This document shows, piece after piece, positions 26,124-35,124 of a DNA stretch of 48,001 nt (within the stretch, counting starts at the first letter, position 1; each line of letters starts with the position of its first letter). The stretch is from Candidatus Onthousia faecigallinarum (GTDB lineage Bacteria; Bacillota_I; Bacilli_A; RF39; UBA660), in assembly GCA_018716225.1 (NCBI GenBank), contig DVKE01000014.1, positions 1 through 48,001 on the forward strand, read 5' to 3'. Made by a program: the position numbers and the translations under genes. The notes under the pieces were generated by a model. That model did not search any database, was not told where the DNA came from, and saw nothing but the letters and a program-made list of their open reading frames with translations.

Positions 26124-27776
26124 ATGAGTAAAATAAAAATATTTAGTCTCGGTGGCTTAAATGAAAACGGCAAAAATATGTATGTTGTCGAAGTGGATAA
26201 AAAGATTTATGTTTTTGATGCCGGACTAAAATATGATAATGAACGTAATTTGGGAATTGATTATATTATTCCTAATTTTGATTATTTAGTGAAAAACAAA
26301 AAGAGAATTCAAGGAATCTTTTTAACGCATGGACATGAAAGTAATATGGGAGCGATTCCTGATATGGCAAAGCGTTTAAAAGGGGTTTCTGTTTATGGGA
26401 CGAAATTAACCTTAGAGATTTTGCGAATGGATATGACGGAAGAAGAAATGAAATGTATTCATTTTCATGAAATCAAACCCCATTGTAAGTTGGATTTTAA
26501 AACCGAAACTATCTTTACTATTGGCATGACGCATTCGATTCCGGATGCTATTTGTTACGTTTTAAATACAAAAGCTGGAGCGATTGTCTATACGGGAGAT
26601 TTTACTTTTGATCATGCGATGACGGGAATTTATAAGACCGATATTGGGCGTCTTGCTTATGTAGGAAAACAAGGGGTTCTTTGTTTGATGGCTGAGTCAT
26701 TATATGCGGAACGTCCTGGATATACCGCGCCGAATAATCGGGTAGAGGATTTTATTCGAACTGTTCTTGCTAAGAATGAAAACCGTATTATTGCAACCGT
26801 CTTTCCGGCTCATATTTATCGTATTCAAGAAATCTTTAATGAAGTATCGAAGACGCATCGTAAAATTGTTATTATGGGCAAGAGTCTACAAAATTTAATT
26901 CATTATGCTTTAAATCATCATTATTTAAAATTGGATAAAAGAGTGATTGGTGATTTAAGTAATCTAGAAGATAAAAATGCGGTTGTATTGATTTCGGATG
27001 AAAAAGAAAAACCTTTTGCGAACTTAGAGAGGATTTTAAGAGGCTTTGATAAATATATTAAGTTGAAAAAAACGGATACGATCTTTATCACAGAGCCAGC
27101 CTATGAAGGGATCGAAAAGCGTCTTTCTTACGTTATGGATGAAATTGCTATGCAAGGTGTTAATGCCGTAAGTTTGTCCAGCAAAAAACATCTTCTTCAT
27201 CATGCTTCGAGTGAGGATTTAAAGCTTTTGATTAACATTTTACAACCAAAATATTATTTTCCGGTGAAGGGAGAGTATCGGCATCAATTTGCGAATGCGG
27301 AAATAGCGGAAAGTCTTGGTATTCCCAAAGAAAACATTTTATTAAAACAAAATGGTGATGTAGTAACCTTTGAAAATGGTAATTTGGTTGATACGAAAGA
27401 GCATATTGAAACGGATGAAATCTTAATTGATGGCAAAAGTTCTGGCGATATTGGGGATCTTGTTTTAAAAGATCGGGAAATGTTAGGAGAAAATGGAATT
27501 GTGATTATCAGTTGTACGTTGGATCGTGATACCAAAGAAATCTTATCCGGTCCTGAAGTTTTAACCCGTGGTTTTATTTATGTCAAAGAAAATCTTGATG
27601 TGATTGAAGAAATTAAAAATATGACCAAAGAAGTTCTTGAGCATAATATTGAAGTTGGTAGCAAACGGGTAGATTATGCTAAGATCAAGAATGAAGTACG
27701 AGAGGCCTTAGGCAAATACTTCTATAAAACCATGGAATCAAAGCCCATGATTATTACTGTGATCCAAGAAGTTTAA
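26124..27776 (+). CDS. RNase J family protein (J2-like) with degenerate metal site
   Basis: 550 residues with the RNase J layout: beta-lactamase part, beta-CASP part and C-terminal domain (PVKGEYRHQ near 380; GPEVLTRGFIYVKENLDVIEE near 475). RNase J enzymes decay mRNA and mature rRNA by 5' exo- and endonucleolysis. The first metal motif, normally HxHxDH, is HGHESN (69-74): both the Asp and the second-site His are gone. Other positions remain (MTHSIPD about 135, YTGDFTFD about 159). B. subtilis RNase J2 also has a weakened motif and acts as partner of J1, so a J2-like scaffold role is likely. The other J paralogue would be elsewhere. Confidence 0.85.
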   Translation: MSKIKIFSLGGLNENGKNMYVVEVDKKIYVFDAGLKYDNERNLGIDYIIPNFDYLVKNKKRIQGIFLTHGHESNMGAIPDMAKRLKGVSVYGTKLTLEILRMDMTEEEMKCIHFHEIKPHCKLDFKTETIFTIGMTHSIPDAICYVLNTKAGAIVYTGDFTFDHAMTGIYKTDIGRLAYVGKQGVLCLMAESLYAERPGYTAPNNRVEDFIRTVLAKNENRIIATVFPAHIYRIQEIFNEVSKTHRKIVIMGKSLQNLIHYALNHHYLKLDKRVIGDLSNLEDKNAVVLISDEKEKPFANLERILRGFDKYIKLKKTDTIFITEPAYEGIEKRLSYVMDEIAMQGVNAVSLSSKKHLLHHASSEDLKLLINILQPKYYFPVKGEYRHQFANAEIAESLGIPKENILLKQNGDVVTFENGNLVDTKEHIETDEILIDGKSSGDIGDLVLKDREMLGENGIVIISCTLDRDTKEILSGPEVLTRGFIYVKENLDVIEEIKNMTKEVLEHNIEVGSKRVDYAKIKNEVREALGKYFYKTMESKPMIITVIQEV

Positions 27777-27797
27777 AGAGAAAAAATTCTCTTTTTT
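27775..27797 (+). terminator. Terminator after the RNase J gene
   Basis: AAAGAGAA, loop AAAA, TTCTCTTT, then TTT. Confidence 0.65.
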
Positions 27798-27846
27798 GTT
27801 ATGGAGGAAAAAGCTTTGTCATAGATTAAACTAGAGGTGAAAAAGC

Positions 27847-28713
27847 ATGAAGAAGAAGATCTTAGAAGCTTCGATCGCTTGTCTTTTCGTGCTGTTTAGT
27901 TTCTATTATACCGAGAAAGCAATTCACATTGTGGAGCAAAAAGATCCCATTATGAAACAGATTTTAAAAGAAAAAGAGAAGAAGGAAGAAACTTCGGTTG
28001 ATGCTGTTTTAAACGATCAATTTCTTTTGCCTGGTTATAATGGTTATATGGTGGATGTAGAAGCTTCTTTTTCTAAGATGAAGCGTTATGGAAGTTATAA
28101 TGAAAATTTATATGTCTTTGAAGAGGTAGAACCTACGATTTCTATCGAAGATTACTATGATAAATATATTTCAAGTGGGAATGGTCTTACCAATACGATT
28201 GCTTTTATTTTTGTAATTAAAGAGGGGATGGAAGTGGATGAAATAAAAACTGTTTTAGATCAGAATAATGTAAGAGGAACTTTTTTTGTCGATGGTGTTT
28301 GGTTGGAGCAAAAGAAAGATGAAGTATATCAATTGGTCGATGATTTTCATGAGGTGGAAATTTTAAGTTATGATGGGGGTTATGATCCCTTGTTATTTAC
28401 AGGAGTTTTAGACCAATTGCAGCTGCTTACCAATCAAAAGGGAAAATACTGTTATGCCGAATATGATCAAAAAGAAATATTAGAACTTTGTGAAAAAGAG
28501 AAGATGCATACAATTATTCCAACGTTAAGAGTAGAAAAGAATTTTTATCAGACTGTGAAAGGAAAAGTAGGGGCAGGTTATATTATTGAAGTTGAGAATA
28601 CCAAAGAAAATAGAAAAGAATTAGGGGTTGTAATCAATTATTTAAAACAAAGAGGTTATCAATTAGACACGTTAGATCATTTGTTGTCAGAGGCAAGAGA
28701 TTTTGAAAAATAA
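27847..28713 (+). CDS. Membrane-anchored NodB-fold (polysaccharide deacetylase-like) protein, probably inactive
   Basis: 288 residues. One N-terminal signal anchor (LEASIACLFVLFSFYYTEKA, about 7-26), a Lys/Glu linker, then about 200 residues with the NodB order: TNTIAFIFVIKEGMEVDEIKTVLDQNN where active enzymes have the TFDDGP motif, RGTFFVDGVWLEQK matching ATFFVxG, and VEILSYDGGYD where active enzymes have the metal-binding HxxxH. The catalytic Asp and both His are missing. It may bind glycans or another protein at the wall. AGAGGTG precedes the ATG. It has its own short transcription unit between the RNase J terminator and the thrS leader. Confidence 0.6.
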   Translation: MKKKILEASIACLFVLFSFYYTEKAIHIVEQKDPIMKQILKEKEKKEETSVDAVLNDQFLLPGYNGYMVDVEASFSKMKRYGSYNENLYVFEEVEPTISIEDYYDKYISSGNGLTNTIAFIFVIKEGMEVDEIKTVLDQNNVRGTFFVDGVWLEQKKDEVYQLVDDFHEVEILSYDGGYDPLLFTGVLDQLQLLTNQKGKYCYAEYDQKEILELCEKEKMHTIIPTLRVEKNFYQTVKGKVGAGYIIEVENTKENRKELGVVINYLKQRGYQLDTLDHLLSEARDFEK

Positions 28714-28723
28714 AGAAATTTGT

Positions 28724-28751
28724 TTGACAAAGTTATATTTTGTAGTACAAT
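28724..28751 (+). promoter_or_regulatory. Promoter of the T-box/thrS operon
   Basis: Consensus TTGACA (28724-28729), 16-base spacer, TACAAT (28746-28751). Confidence 0.75.
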
Positions 28752-28759
28752 GAAGTTGT

Positions 28760-28980
28760 AGGAAGAAATACATTTGAGTAGAGGATAAGATAAAAAGACG
28801 ATCTTAGTGAAAGAGACTTCATGGTGGGTGAGAATGAAGAAGATCCTTTTTGTTACTCCCTTTACGAGTAGGGTTAGATAAAGTAACCCCGGGTCATTCC
28901 GTTAAAAGAAAAAAAGTGAAAAAGAGGATGGTACCGTGTTTATGCACTCCTACTAGTGATATTGCTAGTAGGAGTTTTTT
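28760..28980 (+). promoter_or_regulatory. T-box riboswitch (threonine)
   Basis: The leader has the T-box sequence AGGATGGTACCGTG (28925-28938), close to the AGGGTGGNACCGCG consensus. It is followed by a strong terminator: CTCCTACTAG (28947-28956), loop, CTAGTAGGAG (28965-28974), TTTTTT. Upstream is a Stem I-like hairpin whose tip is CTTCAT/ATGAAG around GGTGGGTGAGA, and other stems follow. UGGU in the T-box would pair with the ACCA end of uncharged tRNA. Stop-or-go transcription then depends on tRNA-Thr charging, given thrS downstream. I could not place the specifier codon with certainty; an ACT stands near the base of Stem I. Confidence 0.9.
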
Positions 28981-28994
28981 ATAAGGAGAAAGAA

Positions 28995-29684
28995 ATGAAA
29001 AAAAGTAAAAAAGAGCTTGTCAATATTAAAGAATTTATGGCTAATTGGCTACAGACCCCTTATCAAGAGCGGGGATATAGTAAAAAAGTAGAAGATCAGA
29101 TTCGGAAGATGGAGAAGTGGAAGAGTAAGTTAGAAGAAAAGAAGAATTCTGGTATTCCTTTTACGGCAGATGATCTGATTATAGAAAAAAGAATTCAGAA
29201 AATGGAACATAAACTAAAAAAGAGAAAACACGTCTTAACCCATCGAGGTATGTATGGCTTTCTTTTGGAGCATGGGGATCCTCTTCCTAGAAAGGCTTCT
29301 TTTAAAGAGGCCAAACGGCAAGATTATGCAGGACAGCGTATTGTTTATGTTCAAGATGAAACCAAAGGTCGGGCGGTTGTTCCTTATTATGTTCCAAGGG
29401 CGGTGCAAGTTGCTCCTCATTTAAAAGATCAAGAGGAAACGCCTCTTTTGGAACGGCGTATTTCTTCTTTATTAAGTGAGTATAAGAAAGCGATCAAACA
29501 AAATGATTGGGATTATGCCGCTTTAATTTTAGAAGCGGTGGTGGAGAATCAAATGGAGTATTGTGAAACTTTTGGTCATATTTTAAAAAGTGCAGAGAGT
29601 TTCTTAAGGGAAGATACCTTTTCTTTGGATAAGCCAAACCGAAGAGAACAGCAATTTAAAACATATCAATATAGGAGGAAATAA
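28995..29684 (+). CDS. Unknown basic protein inside the T-box-thrS operon
   Basis: I do not recognise it. 229 residues, strongly charged, no signal or membrane helix. It has a long Lys/Glu coiled-coil-like part (VEDQIRKMEKWKSKLEE, residues about 25-85), then KASFKEAKRQDYAGQRIVYV, VPRAVQVAP, and a helical C-terminal third. The ATG at 28995 has AAGGAG, 15 bases past the T-box terminator; the frame open from 28956 would begin inside the terminator stem. Two bases separate it from thrS, so it is transcribed under threonine control. That arrangement suggests a link to threonine or translation, but no motif shows it. Confidence 0.7.
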   Translation: MKKSKKELVNIKEFMANWLQTPYQERGYSKKVEDQIRKMEKWKSKLEEKKNSGIPFTADDLIIEKRIQKMEHKLKKRKHVLTHRGMYGFLLEHGDPLPRKASFKEAKRQDYAGQRIVYVQDETKGRAVVPYYVPRAVQVAPHLKDQEETPLLERRISSLLSEYKKAIKQNDWDYAALILEAVVENQMEYCETFGHILKSAESFLREDTFSLDKPNRREQQFKTYQYRRK

Positions 29685-29686
29685 AA

Positions 29687-31429
29687 ATGAAAAATATAAA
29701 AGAAGATAAAGAATTAATGCCTTTAAATCATAGTTGCGCCCATTTATTAGCACAAGCGGTAAAACATTTATATCCTGAAGCAAAGTTTTGGGTAGGACCC
29801 GTGATTGAAGATGGCTTTTACTATGATATTGATTTAGGTGATCAAGCGATTACGGAAGAAGATTTACCAAAAATTGAAAAAGAAATGAAAAAGATTGCGA
29901 AAGATGGTAAAAAAATTGTTCGACATGAGATTAGTCGAGAAGAAGCTTTAGAGATGTTTAAAGATGATCCTTATAAAATTGATTTGATTGAAAATATGCC
30001 TAAAGATGAAGTTATTAGTTGTTATACCCAAGGGGATTTTACGGATCTTTGTCGGGGTCCTCATGTAGATAGTGTCAAAGAATTAAAGTATTTTAAACTT
30101 TTAAAATGTAGTGGTGCTTATTTTAAAGGGGATTCTAAGAATAAAGTATTACAGAGAATCTATGGGGTTTGTTATAAAACAGCAGAAGATCTAGAAGAGC
30201 ACTTAAAAATGTTAGAAGAAGCGAAACAAAGAGATCATCGGAAACTTGGAAAAGAGTTAGGCATTTTTATGATTAGTGAGTATGGTCCTGGTTTTCCTTT
30301 CTTTTTACCAAATGGAATGATTCTTCGAAATGTTTTAGAAAATTTTTGGTATGAAGAACATACAAAGGAAGGATATCAATTTATCAAGACTCCTATTATG
30401 CTAAGTAAGGAGCTTTGGGAAGTATCGGGACATTGGGATAATTATCGAGAGAATATGTATACTTCTATGATTGACGAAAAAGAATTTGCGATTAAGCCTA
30501 TGAATTGTCCTGGAGGAATGCTTGTTTACAAAAATTCTTTGCACTCTTATAAAGATCTTCCAATTCGTTGTGGAGAGTTGGGGCAAGTTCATCGTCATGA
30601 AGCGAGTGGTGCTTTAAATGGTTTGTTTCGAGTGCGCACGTTTACGCAAGATGATGCTCATATTTTTATGAGGGAAGATCAAATTGAAGAAGAGATTATT
30701 CGTTTGATAGCCTTTATTGATCGAATTTATTCCCTTTTTGGTTTAACTTATGATATTGAATTGTCAACACGTCCTGAAGATAAATATATTGGAACAATCG
30801 AATCTTGGAACAAGAGCGAAGCCATTTTACAAGAGGCTTGTAAGAAGGCAGGTCATGATTGTAAGATTAATCCGGGTGATGGTGCATTTTATGGTCCGAA
30901 ACTTGACTTTCATATTAAAGATTCTCTTGGAAGGGTTTGGCAATGTGGTACCATTCAGTTGGATGCAAATCTACCAGAACGTTTTGATTTGACTTATATC
31001 GATAAAGATGGAGCAAAAAAACGACCAGTTATGCTTCATCGAGTTATTTTTGGTTCGATTGAACGGTTTATTGGTATTTTGATTGAGCATTTTGCCGGAG
31101 CTTTTCCAACTTGGTTATCACCATTACAAGTAAATATTATTCCCGTAAATCCTGAAGTGCATTTGGAGTATGCTAAAGAAATAGAGCAACGGTTGCAGAA
31201 AGAGAATATTCGGGTAAAAGTGGATGCTCGTAATGAGAAATTAAGTTATCGTATGAGAGAAAGCCAAACGATGAAGACTCCTTATAATTTAATTTTAGGA
31301 GACAAAGAGCAAGAAGATGGTACCATTAGTTATCGTCTTCATGGAAAACAGGAGACGAACACAGTTTCGATTGAGGAATTTATCACTTTAATCAAAGAAG
31401 AAATTGAGCAAAAGAAATTAAGATCATAA
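29687..31429 (+). CDS. thrS: Threonyl-tRNA synthetase without the TGS domain
   Basis: Charges tRNA-Thr and clears mischarged Ser. 580 residues. It starts directly at the editing domain: HSCAH (15-19) and CRGPH (121-125) are the editing-site HxxxH/CxxxH. The class II catalytic core follows with MNCPGGMLVYK, GELGQVHRHEASGAL (motif 2), DDAHIF, and the motif 3 region HRVIFGSIERFIGILIEHFAGAFPTWLSP, then the anticodon-binding domain. Usual bacterial enzymes have about 60 more N-terminal residues forming a TGS domain; here ATG 29687 has AGGAGG and no room upstream, since the previous gene ends two bases before. Regulated by the T-box. Confidence 0.95.
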   Translation: MKNIKEDKELMPLNHSCAHLLAQAVKHLYPEAKFWVGPVIEDGFYYDIDLGDQAITEEDLPKIEKEMKKIAKDGKKIVRHEISREEALEMFKDDPYKIDLIENMPKDEVISCYTQGDFTDLCRGPHVDSVKELKYFKLLKCSGAYFKGDSKNKVLQRIYGVCYKTAEDLEEHLKMLEEAKQRDHRKLGKELGIFMISEYGPGFPFFLPNGMILRNVLENFWYEEHTKEGYQFIKTPIMLSKELWEVSGHWDNYRENMYTSMIDEKEFAIKPMNCPGGMLVYKNSLHSYKDLPIRCGELGQVHRHEASGALNGLFRVRTFTQDDAHIFMREDQIEEEIIRLIAFIDRIYSLFGLTYDIELSTRPEDKYIGTIESWNKSEAILQEACKKAGHDCKINPGDGAFYGPKLDFHIKDSLGRVWQCGTIQLDANLPERFDLTYIDKDGAKKRPVMLHRVIFGSIERFIGILIEHFAGAFPTWLSPLQVNIIPVNPEVHLEYAKEIEQRLQKENIRVKVDARNEKLSYRMRESQTMKTPYNLILGDKEQEDGTISYRLHGKQETNTVSIEEFITLIKEEIEQKKLRS

Positions 31430-31453
31430 AAAAAGAGCTTCGGCTCTTTTTTT
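31428..31453. terminator. Bidirectional terminator between thrS and the metal-binding-type lipoprotein gene
   Basis: AAAAAAAGAGC, loop TTCG, GCTCTTTTTTT. Symmetric, with T-runs in both directions, so it can serve both convergent genes. Confidence 0.85.
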
Positions 31454-32345
31454 ATGTGGTTTCTGTTCCGTGATAAAGCTCTTCCCTTAGGGCATCTAAG
31501 TTTCGATTCATAAGGATTAGATAATCTAGTTTAGATTCTCGTTCGGAATCACTTAAAATGGTAATCTTTTCAAAGTATTGATAACTTACTTGATTCGGGT
31601 ATTGATTAATGATATTTTGAACGTTAGAGGTGATTTCATTATCTTCATAAGTAAAGATTTTGGTAATCGCTCCACTTTCAATGAGATCTTGGATAGTGAC
31701 AAGATCTTTTTCGCTGGTATCATCATTTAATAAGTACACGGTAACTCCATATTTTTCAAGAAAACGGAACGCATTATCGGCAGCGACAATGGTTTTATAT
31801 GGAGCATTTTCAACGGTTAAGCGGATATCGGCATCCAGTTCGGAAATTTCCACTTTCAAGTCCTCATAATTTTTTTCCACTTCATCTTTTAATAGAGTGT
31901 TTTCAAGATATTCTTGTAAACTAATGCGAACATTTTGACACATCATTAACATAAAAGAAGGATCGTTCCAAAGTTGATCGGTATCATAATCATTCTCTAA
32001 AACATAAGAGCTGTCAATAATTTTTAAATCACTATTATAATCTAAAAGTTTAATTGCTAAATCTCTTTCTCGATCAATTAATCCTGTGTAAATAAATAAG
32101 TCTTTTTTGGCAAAGTCTTGGAGTTGCTTGTCTGTTAATTCATAAGTATCAGGATCGACACCATCGGGATAAATGGATGAAATCGTTGCGTGATCGCCAT
32201 ACAGTTTTTCAATAATATACTCATTGGGATAATTGGTGGTAATAATTTCAATATCTTCCATTGTATCGCTTTTACAACCACAGCATAGAGTAATAAGTCC
32301 CCCTAACAAAATAAATTTAAACCATTTCTTCATTTTTTGTAACAT
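31452..32345 (-). CDS. ZnuA/TroA-fold lipoprotein lacking the usual metal ligands
   Basis: 297 residues: signal peptide with an LCCGC lipobox-like end (about 20-24), then the cluster A-I substrate-binding layout ([85 protein letters not shown]). These proteins normally give Zn or Mn to an ABC importer through three His and one acidic residue. Here the ligand positions read D in GVDPDTYEL, no His at NDPSF, and DN in place of His before AF. No permease or ATPase gene is adjacent. The start at 32345 has AAAGGA eight bases upstream and lies within the end of yidD. Confidence 0.72.
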   Translation of the reverse strand: MLQKMKKWFKFILLGGLITLCCGCKSDTMEDIEIITTNYPNEYIIEKLYGDHATISSIYPDGVDPDTYELTDKQLQDFAKKDLFIYTGLIDRERDLAIKLLDYNSDLKIIDSSYVLENDYDTDQLWNDPSFMLMMCQNVRISLQEYLENTLLKDEVEKNYEDLKVEISELDADIRLTVENAPYKTIVAADNAFRFLEKYGVTVYLLNDDTSEKDLVTIQDLIESGAITKIFTYEDNEITSNVQNIINQYPNQVSYQYFEKITILSDSERESKLDYLILMNRNLDALREELYHGTETT

Positions 32346-32565
32346 TCTTCTTATCCTTTCTTTTTACCGGGTCATAACCAAATTTTGCTCCTGGATGACA
32401 TTTTAGTATTCTTTTTATACTTAAAAAAGCTCCTTTTATACAGCCGTATTCTTCAATGGCCTCAATGGCATAATTGGAGCAGGTAGGATAAAAATGACAT
32501 CCTCCATGAAAAGGTCCCGGTATTTTTTGATAGAGGTGAATGAGGCCGATTAAAACTTTTTTCAT
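32317..32565 (-). CDS. yidD: YidD, membrane protein insertion efficiency factor
   Basis: 82 residues with the family motif block: [31 protein letters not shown] and [16 protein letters not shown]. It supports YidC-dependent membrane insertion from the inner face of the membrane. GGTGAT precedes the ATG. Usually found near rpmH-rnpA-yidC; here it is separate. Its end overlaps the following lipoprotein gene by 29 bases, so the two are probably coupled. Confidence 0.92.
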   Translation of the reverse strand: MKKVLIGLIHLYQKIPGPFHGGCHFYPTCSNYAIEAIEEYGCIKGAFLSIKRILKCHPGAKFGYDPVKRKDKKNVTKNEEMV

Positions 32566-32688
32566 ATCATCACCGTGATCTCATTTTACTATAAAAGAAG
32601 AAAAACCTCAAGGGGGCAGAAAGAAATCTCTTTGAAGGAAAGAGAAAATAGCTTATAATAGAAGAAAGAAGAAAGTAGGTGAGGCCTT

Positions 32689-35124
32689 GTGTTTGACACA
32701 TTGGACTTAAAGAAAGATAGTTTTTCTTTTGAGGTAGAAGATTTGACGGAGGAAAAGATTCGTTTGGCTTTACAAAACGGTTTTCGACCGAATGCTTCGG
32801 ACTTACTAGCACATCCTTCTTTTTGTAAAAATCGTATTTTTATGCAAACATTAATCGAATTTGATTCTTCCTATGAAGTGTTCGATTATAATCTTTCGTT
32901 TGAAAGGAAACGGGGTATTCTTACGGCTTGCCTTATTGAAAAAGATGCAAAAAAATTTCTTTCTCTTCCGTTCCTTACCCCAGAATATGGTTATGAAGGA
33001 GGAGCAGCGTTCGCTTACGAGGTGGTAAAATTATTGTTTTTTGAAATAGAAGAAGAGGACCAAAATACTCAACAATTTTATTATCAACGGATGAATCAGC
33101 TTTTGGATGGCTTGGTGTTAGCATCTTATCGTAAAATGCGACGATTTCGGGCTTTTTCCGATTATGCGGATATTAATGAGAAGGTTTTATTTTATTTAAA
33201 ACGGTATTCCTATGCGAAAGATCAAGAGTTTCTTTCTCTTTTAGCTGATGAGATTGTCTTTGAAACGAAAAAAGAAAATCTTACTCCTTATTATAGGAAG
33301 AAAGTTGAGGAATTGGCTCAAGTATATGAAAAAGAAAGACGGCTTCCCCGAGAGCTTACGACTCCTTTTTATCGTAAAATCTTACAATTTCAACAACAAT
33401 ATTTTACGAAAAAAAAGAAAAAAGAGTGGGTGGAACGTTTGACTTGCTTTCTACCTCTTACTTCTTCGATGAGTCAAAAAATTCAAATTTCTGATGATTT
33501 GAAGGCTCTTTCGGCAGAAGAAATCAAACAAATGGTATCAAAGGAAGAAATCGAACGGTTGCATGAAAAATTATACCAGTGGAAAAAGTTAAAAAAAGAG
33601 GGGATTGTATTAGATTCTAAGCTATTTATGAGTTTGGATGATCTTTTCTTTCAAAATCAACTTACGAAAGAGGGCATATCTTCTATTTTCCCTCAGGCAT
33701 CCAAACGAGGAATCAAGATGTTAGTGAATCAATACACAAAAGTAATTCTGTCTCATCTTCCTTCTTTTCGTCATCCGACAGCGGTAACGATGCATCGTTC
33801 TTCTTATCCTTATCACTATCACAATTATAAGATTGCAACAAATTATCATATTGCTTCTTTTTTAGCAGAGCTTCTTTTAATTTCTTCCAAACAAGATCTG
33901 GAAGATATCTTTTATCAAGGAAAAAAAGATCCTTCTTTGCGGGAATTGTTACCGATTTTTGGTTATTTTAGAGAGACGTCAGCGGAAGCGCTTAAAAATA
34001 TTTATGCCAATTATTCTATGATTTTGCGACATATGAAAGAGGAAAGAAAGATCCATGTTGAAAGAAAAGAAGAAGTTATGAATCATTTTGATCAAGTTCT
34101 TCTTTTATCTCAAGCTTATGGGAGTGTTGATGATATTTCACTTGCGGTATTAGGACAGGATCGTGTGGATAAAATTGTTTCTTTTCAAGAAACGAGTCAG
34201 GATTCAAAAAAATATTTAAATACTTATCTAGCTATGATAAAGGAGAAAAAAGTAACCATTCCTCCTATTTCGGGAACTTATCAGTATTATTCTTATGCGA
34301 CAGCCGAAAATTTTGATGTTGAACGATTGATGATTGGCAAAAATTGTGATTCGAGTTGTATTGGGCCGGATAATGCGGGAGAAGCGGCTTTCTATGAGTG
34401 CTTAACTCAAGAAACGGGGGATGTGTTAATGATTCGGGATCAGGAAACGCAAGAATTTGTGGCAAGGGCTCTTCTTTTCCGGCGGGGAAACTTTGTCATT
34501 ATGGATTTTATTCATGATCGCTTGGGCATTGCTTCTCAGTTTTATACGAAGGATTTTTTAGTACCGCTAGGAATGGAAATGATGGCGAAGGCGAAAGAAC
34601 AGGGAGATAATTTAGAATACTTTTTTGTAAACGATCCTACGGGCCTTTTGGAAGAAGAATTTCCAACGATAGAGCATTTGGCTTTTGTTGATTCAATGCC
34701 CCATGCTGATTTAGAAGAGCTTGCTTCTTTAATTACCCCGCATGAAGGGGAAATTGATCCCAATCCATCCCTGGTTATCGAAGGATCTTATGATACGGTT
34801 TCTTCTCCTCTTAAAAGGTTAGAGGAAGTGACAGAGAAAGAGATGGATCGTCTTTTGGCTTTAGATGTTTTATTAGAAGAAAAAAAGTCTTTACGGGAAG
34901 AAAAAGCCCGAAATTTTGAACCTTTTCAAAGAGAAAAGTATGAAGAATTATATAAAGGGGATGAATTTTATCTTGGTATTTTAAAGGATCATTCGTTGGA
35001 GATGATGTGTTTACCAACAATGAATTCGGAAAAAAGAAAACAAGTGGAAGCGGTAAGAGATTATTTATTAGAAGAGAATCAAAACAGGGTACAAGTCGAT
35101 TTTAAAAGAGGTAGTTTGAAATGA
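32689..35124 (+). CDS. Large unknown protein with a GNAT-like C-terminal part
   Basis: 811 residues, no signal or membrane helix. I do not recognise the family. The N-terminal two thirds are helical and charged. From about residue 540 there is a distinct domain: ENFDVERLMIGKNCDSSC, IGPDNAGEAAFYECL, then GDVLMIRDQETQEFVARALLFRRGNFVIMDFI and a helix MEMMAKAKEQG followed by YFFVND. The beta-strand/beta-strand/helix order with VARALLFRRGN looks like an acyltransferase (GNAT) core or a PcfJ-like domain; this is a weak structural guess. The GTG start has AGGTGAGG upstream. It overlaps the next gene by four bases. Confidence 0.6.
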   Translation: MFDTLDLKKDSFSFEVEDLTEEKIRLALQNGFRPNASDLLAHPSFCKNRIFMQTLIEFDSSYEVFDYNLSFERKRGILTACLIEKDAKKFLSLPFLTPEYGYEGGAAFAYEVVKLLFFEIEEEDQNTQQFYYQRMNQLLDGLVLASYRKMRRFRAFSDYADINEKVLFYLKRYSYAKDQEFLSLLADEIVFETKKENLTPYYRKKVEELAQVYEKERRLPRELTTPFYRKILQFQQQYFTKKKKKEWVERLTCFLPLTSSMSQKIQISDDLKALSAEEIKQMVSKEEIERLHEKLYQWKKLKKEGIVLDSKLFMSLDDLFFQNQLTKEGISSIFPQASKRGIKMLVNQYTKVILSHLPSFRHPTAVTMHRSSYPYHYHNYKIATNYHIASFLAELLLISSKQDLEDIFYQGKKDPSLRELLPIFGYFRETSAEALKNIYANYSMILRHMKEERKIHVERKEEVMNHFDQVLLLSQAYGSVDDISLAVLGQDRVDKIVSFQETSQDSKKYLNTYLAMIKEKKVTIPPISGTYQYYSYATAENFDVERLMIGKNCDSSCIGPDNAGEAAFYECLTQETGDVLMIRDQETQEFVARALLFRRGNFVIMDFIHDRLGIASQFYTKDFLVPLGMEMMAKAKEQGDNLEYFFVNDPTGLLEEEFPTIEHLAFVDSMPHADLEELASLITPHEGEIDPNPSLVIEGSYDTVSSPLKRLEEVTEKEMDRLLALDVLLEEKKSLREEKARNFEPFQREKYEELYKGDEFYLGILKDHSLEMMCLPTMNSEKRKQVEAVRDYLLEENQNRVQVDFKRGSLK

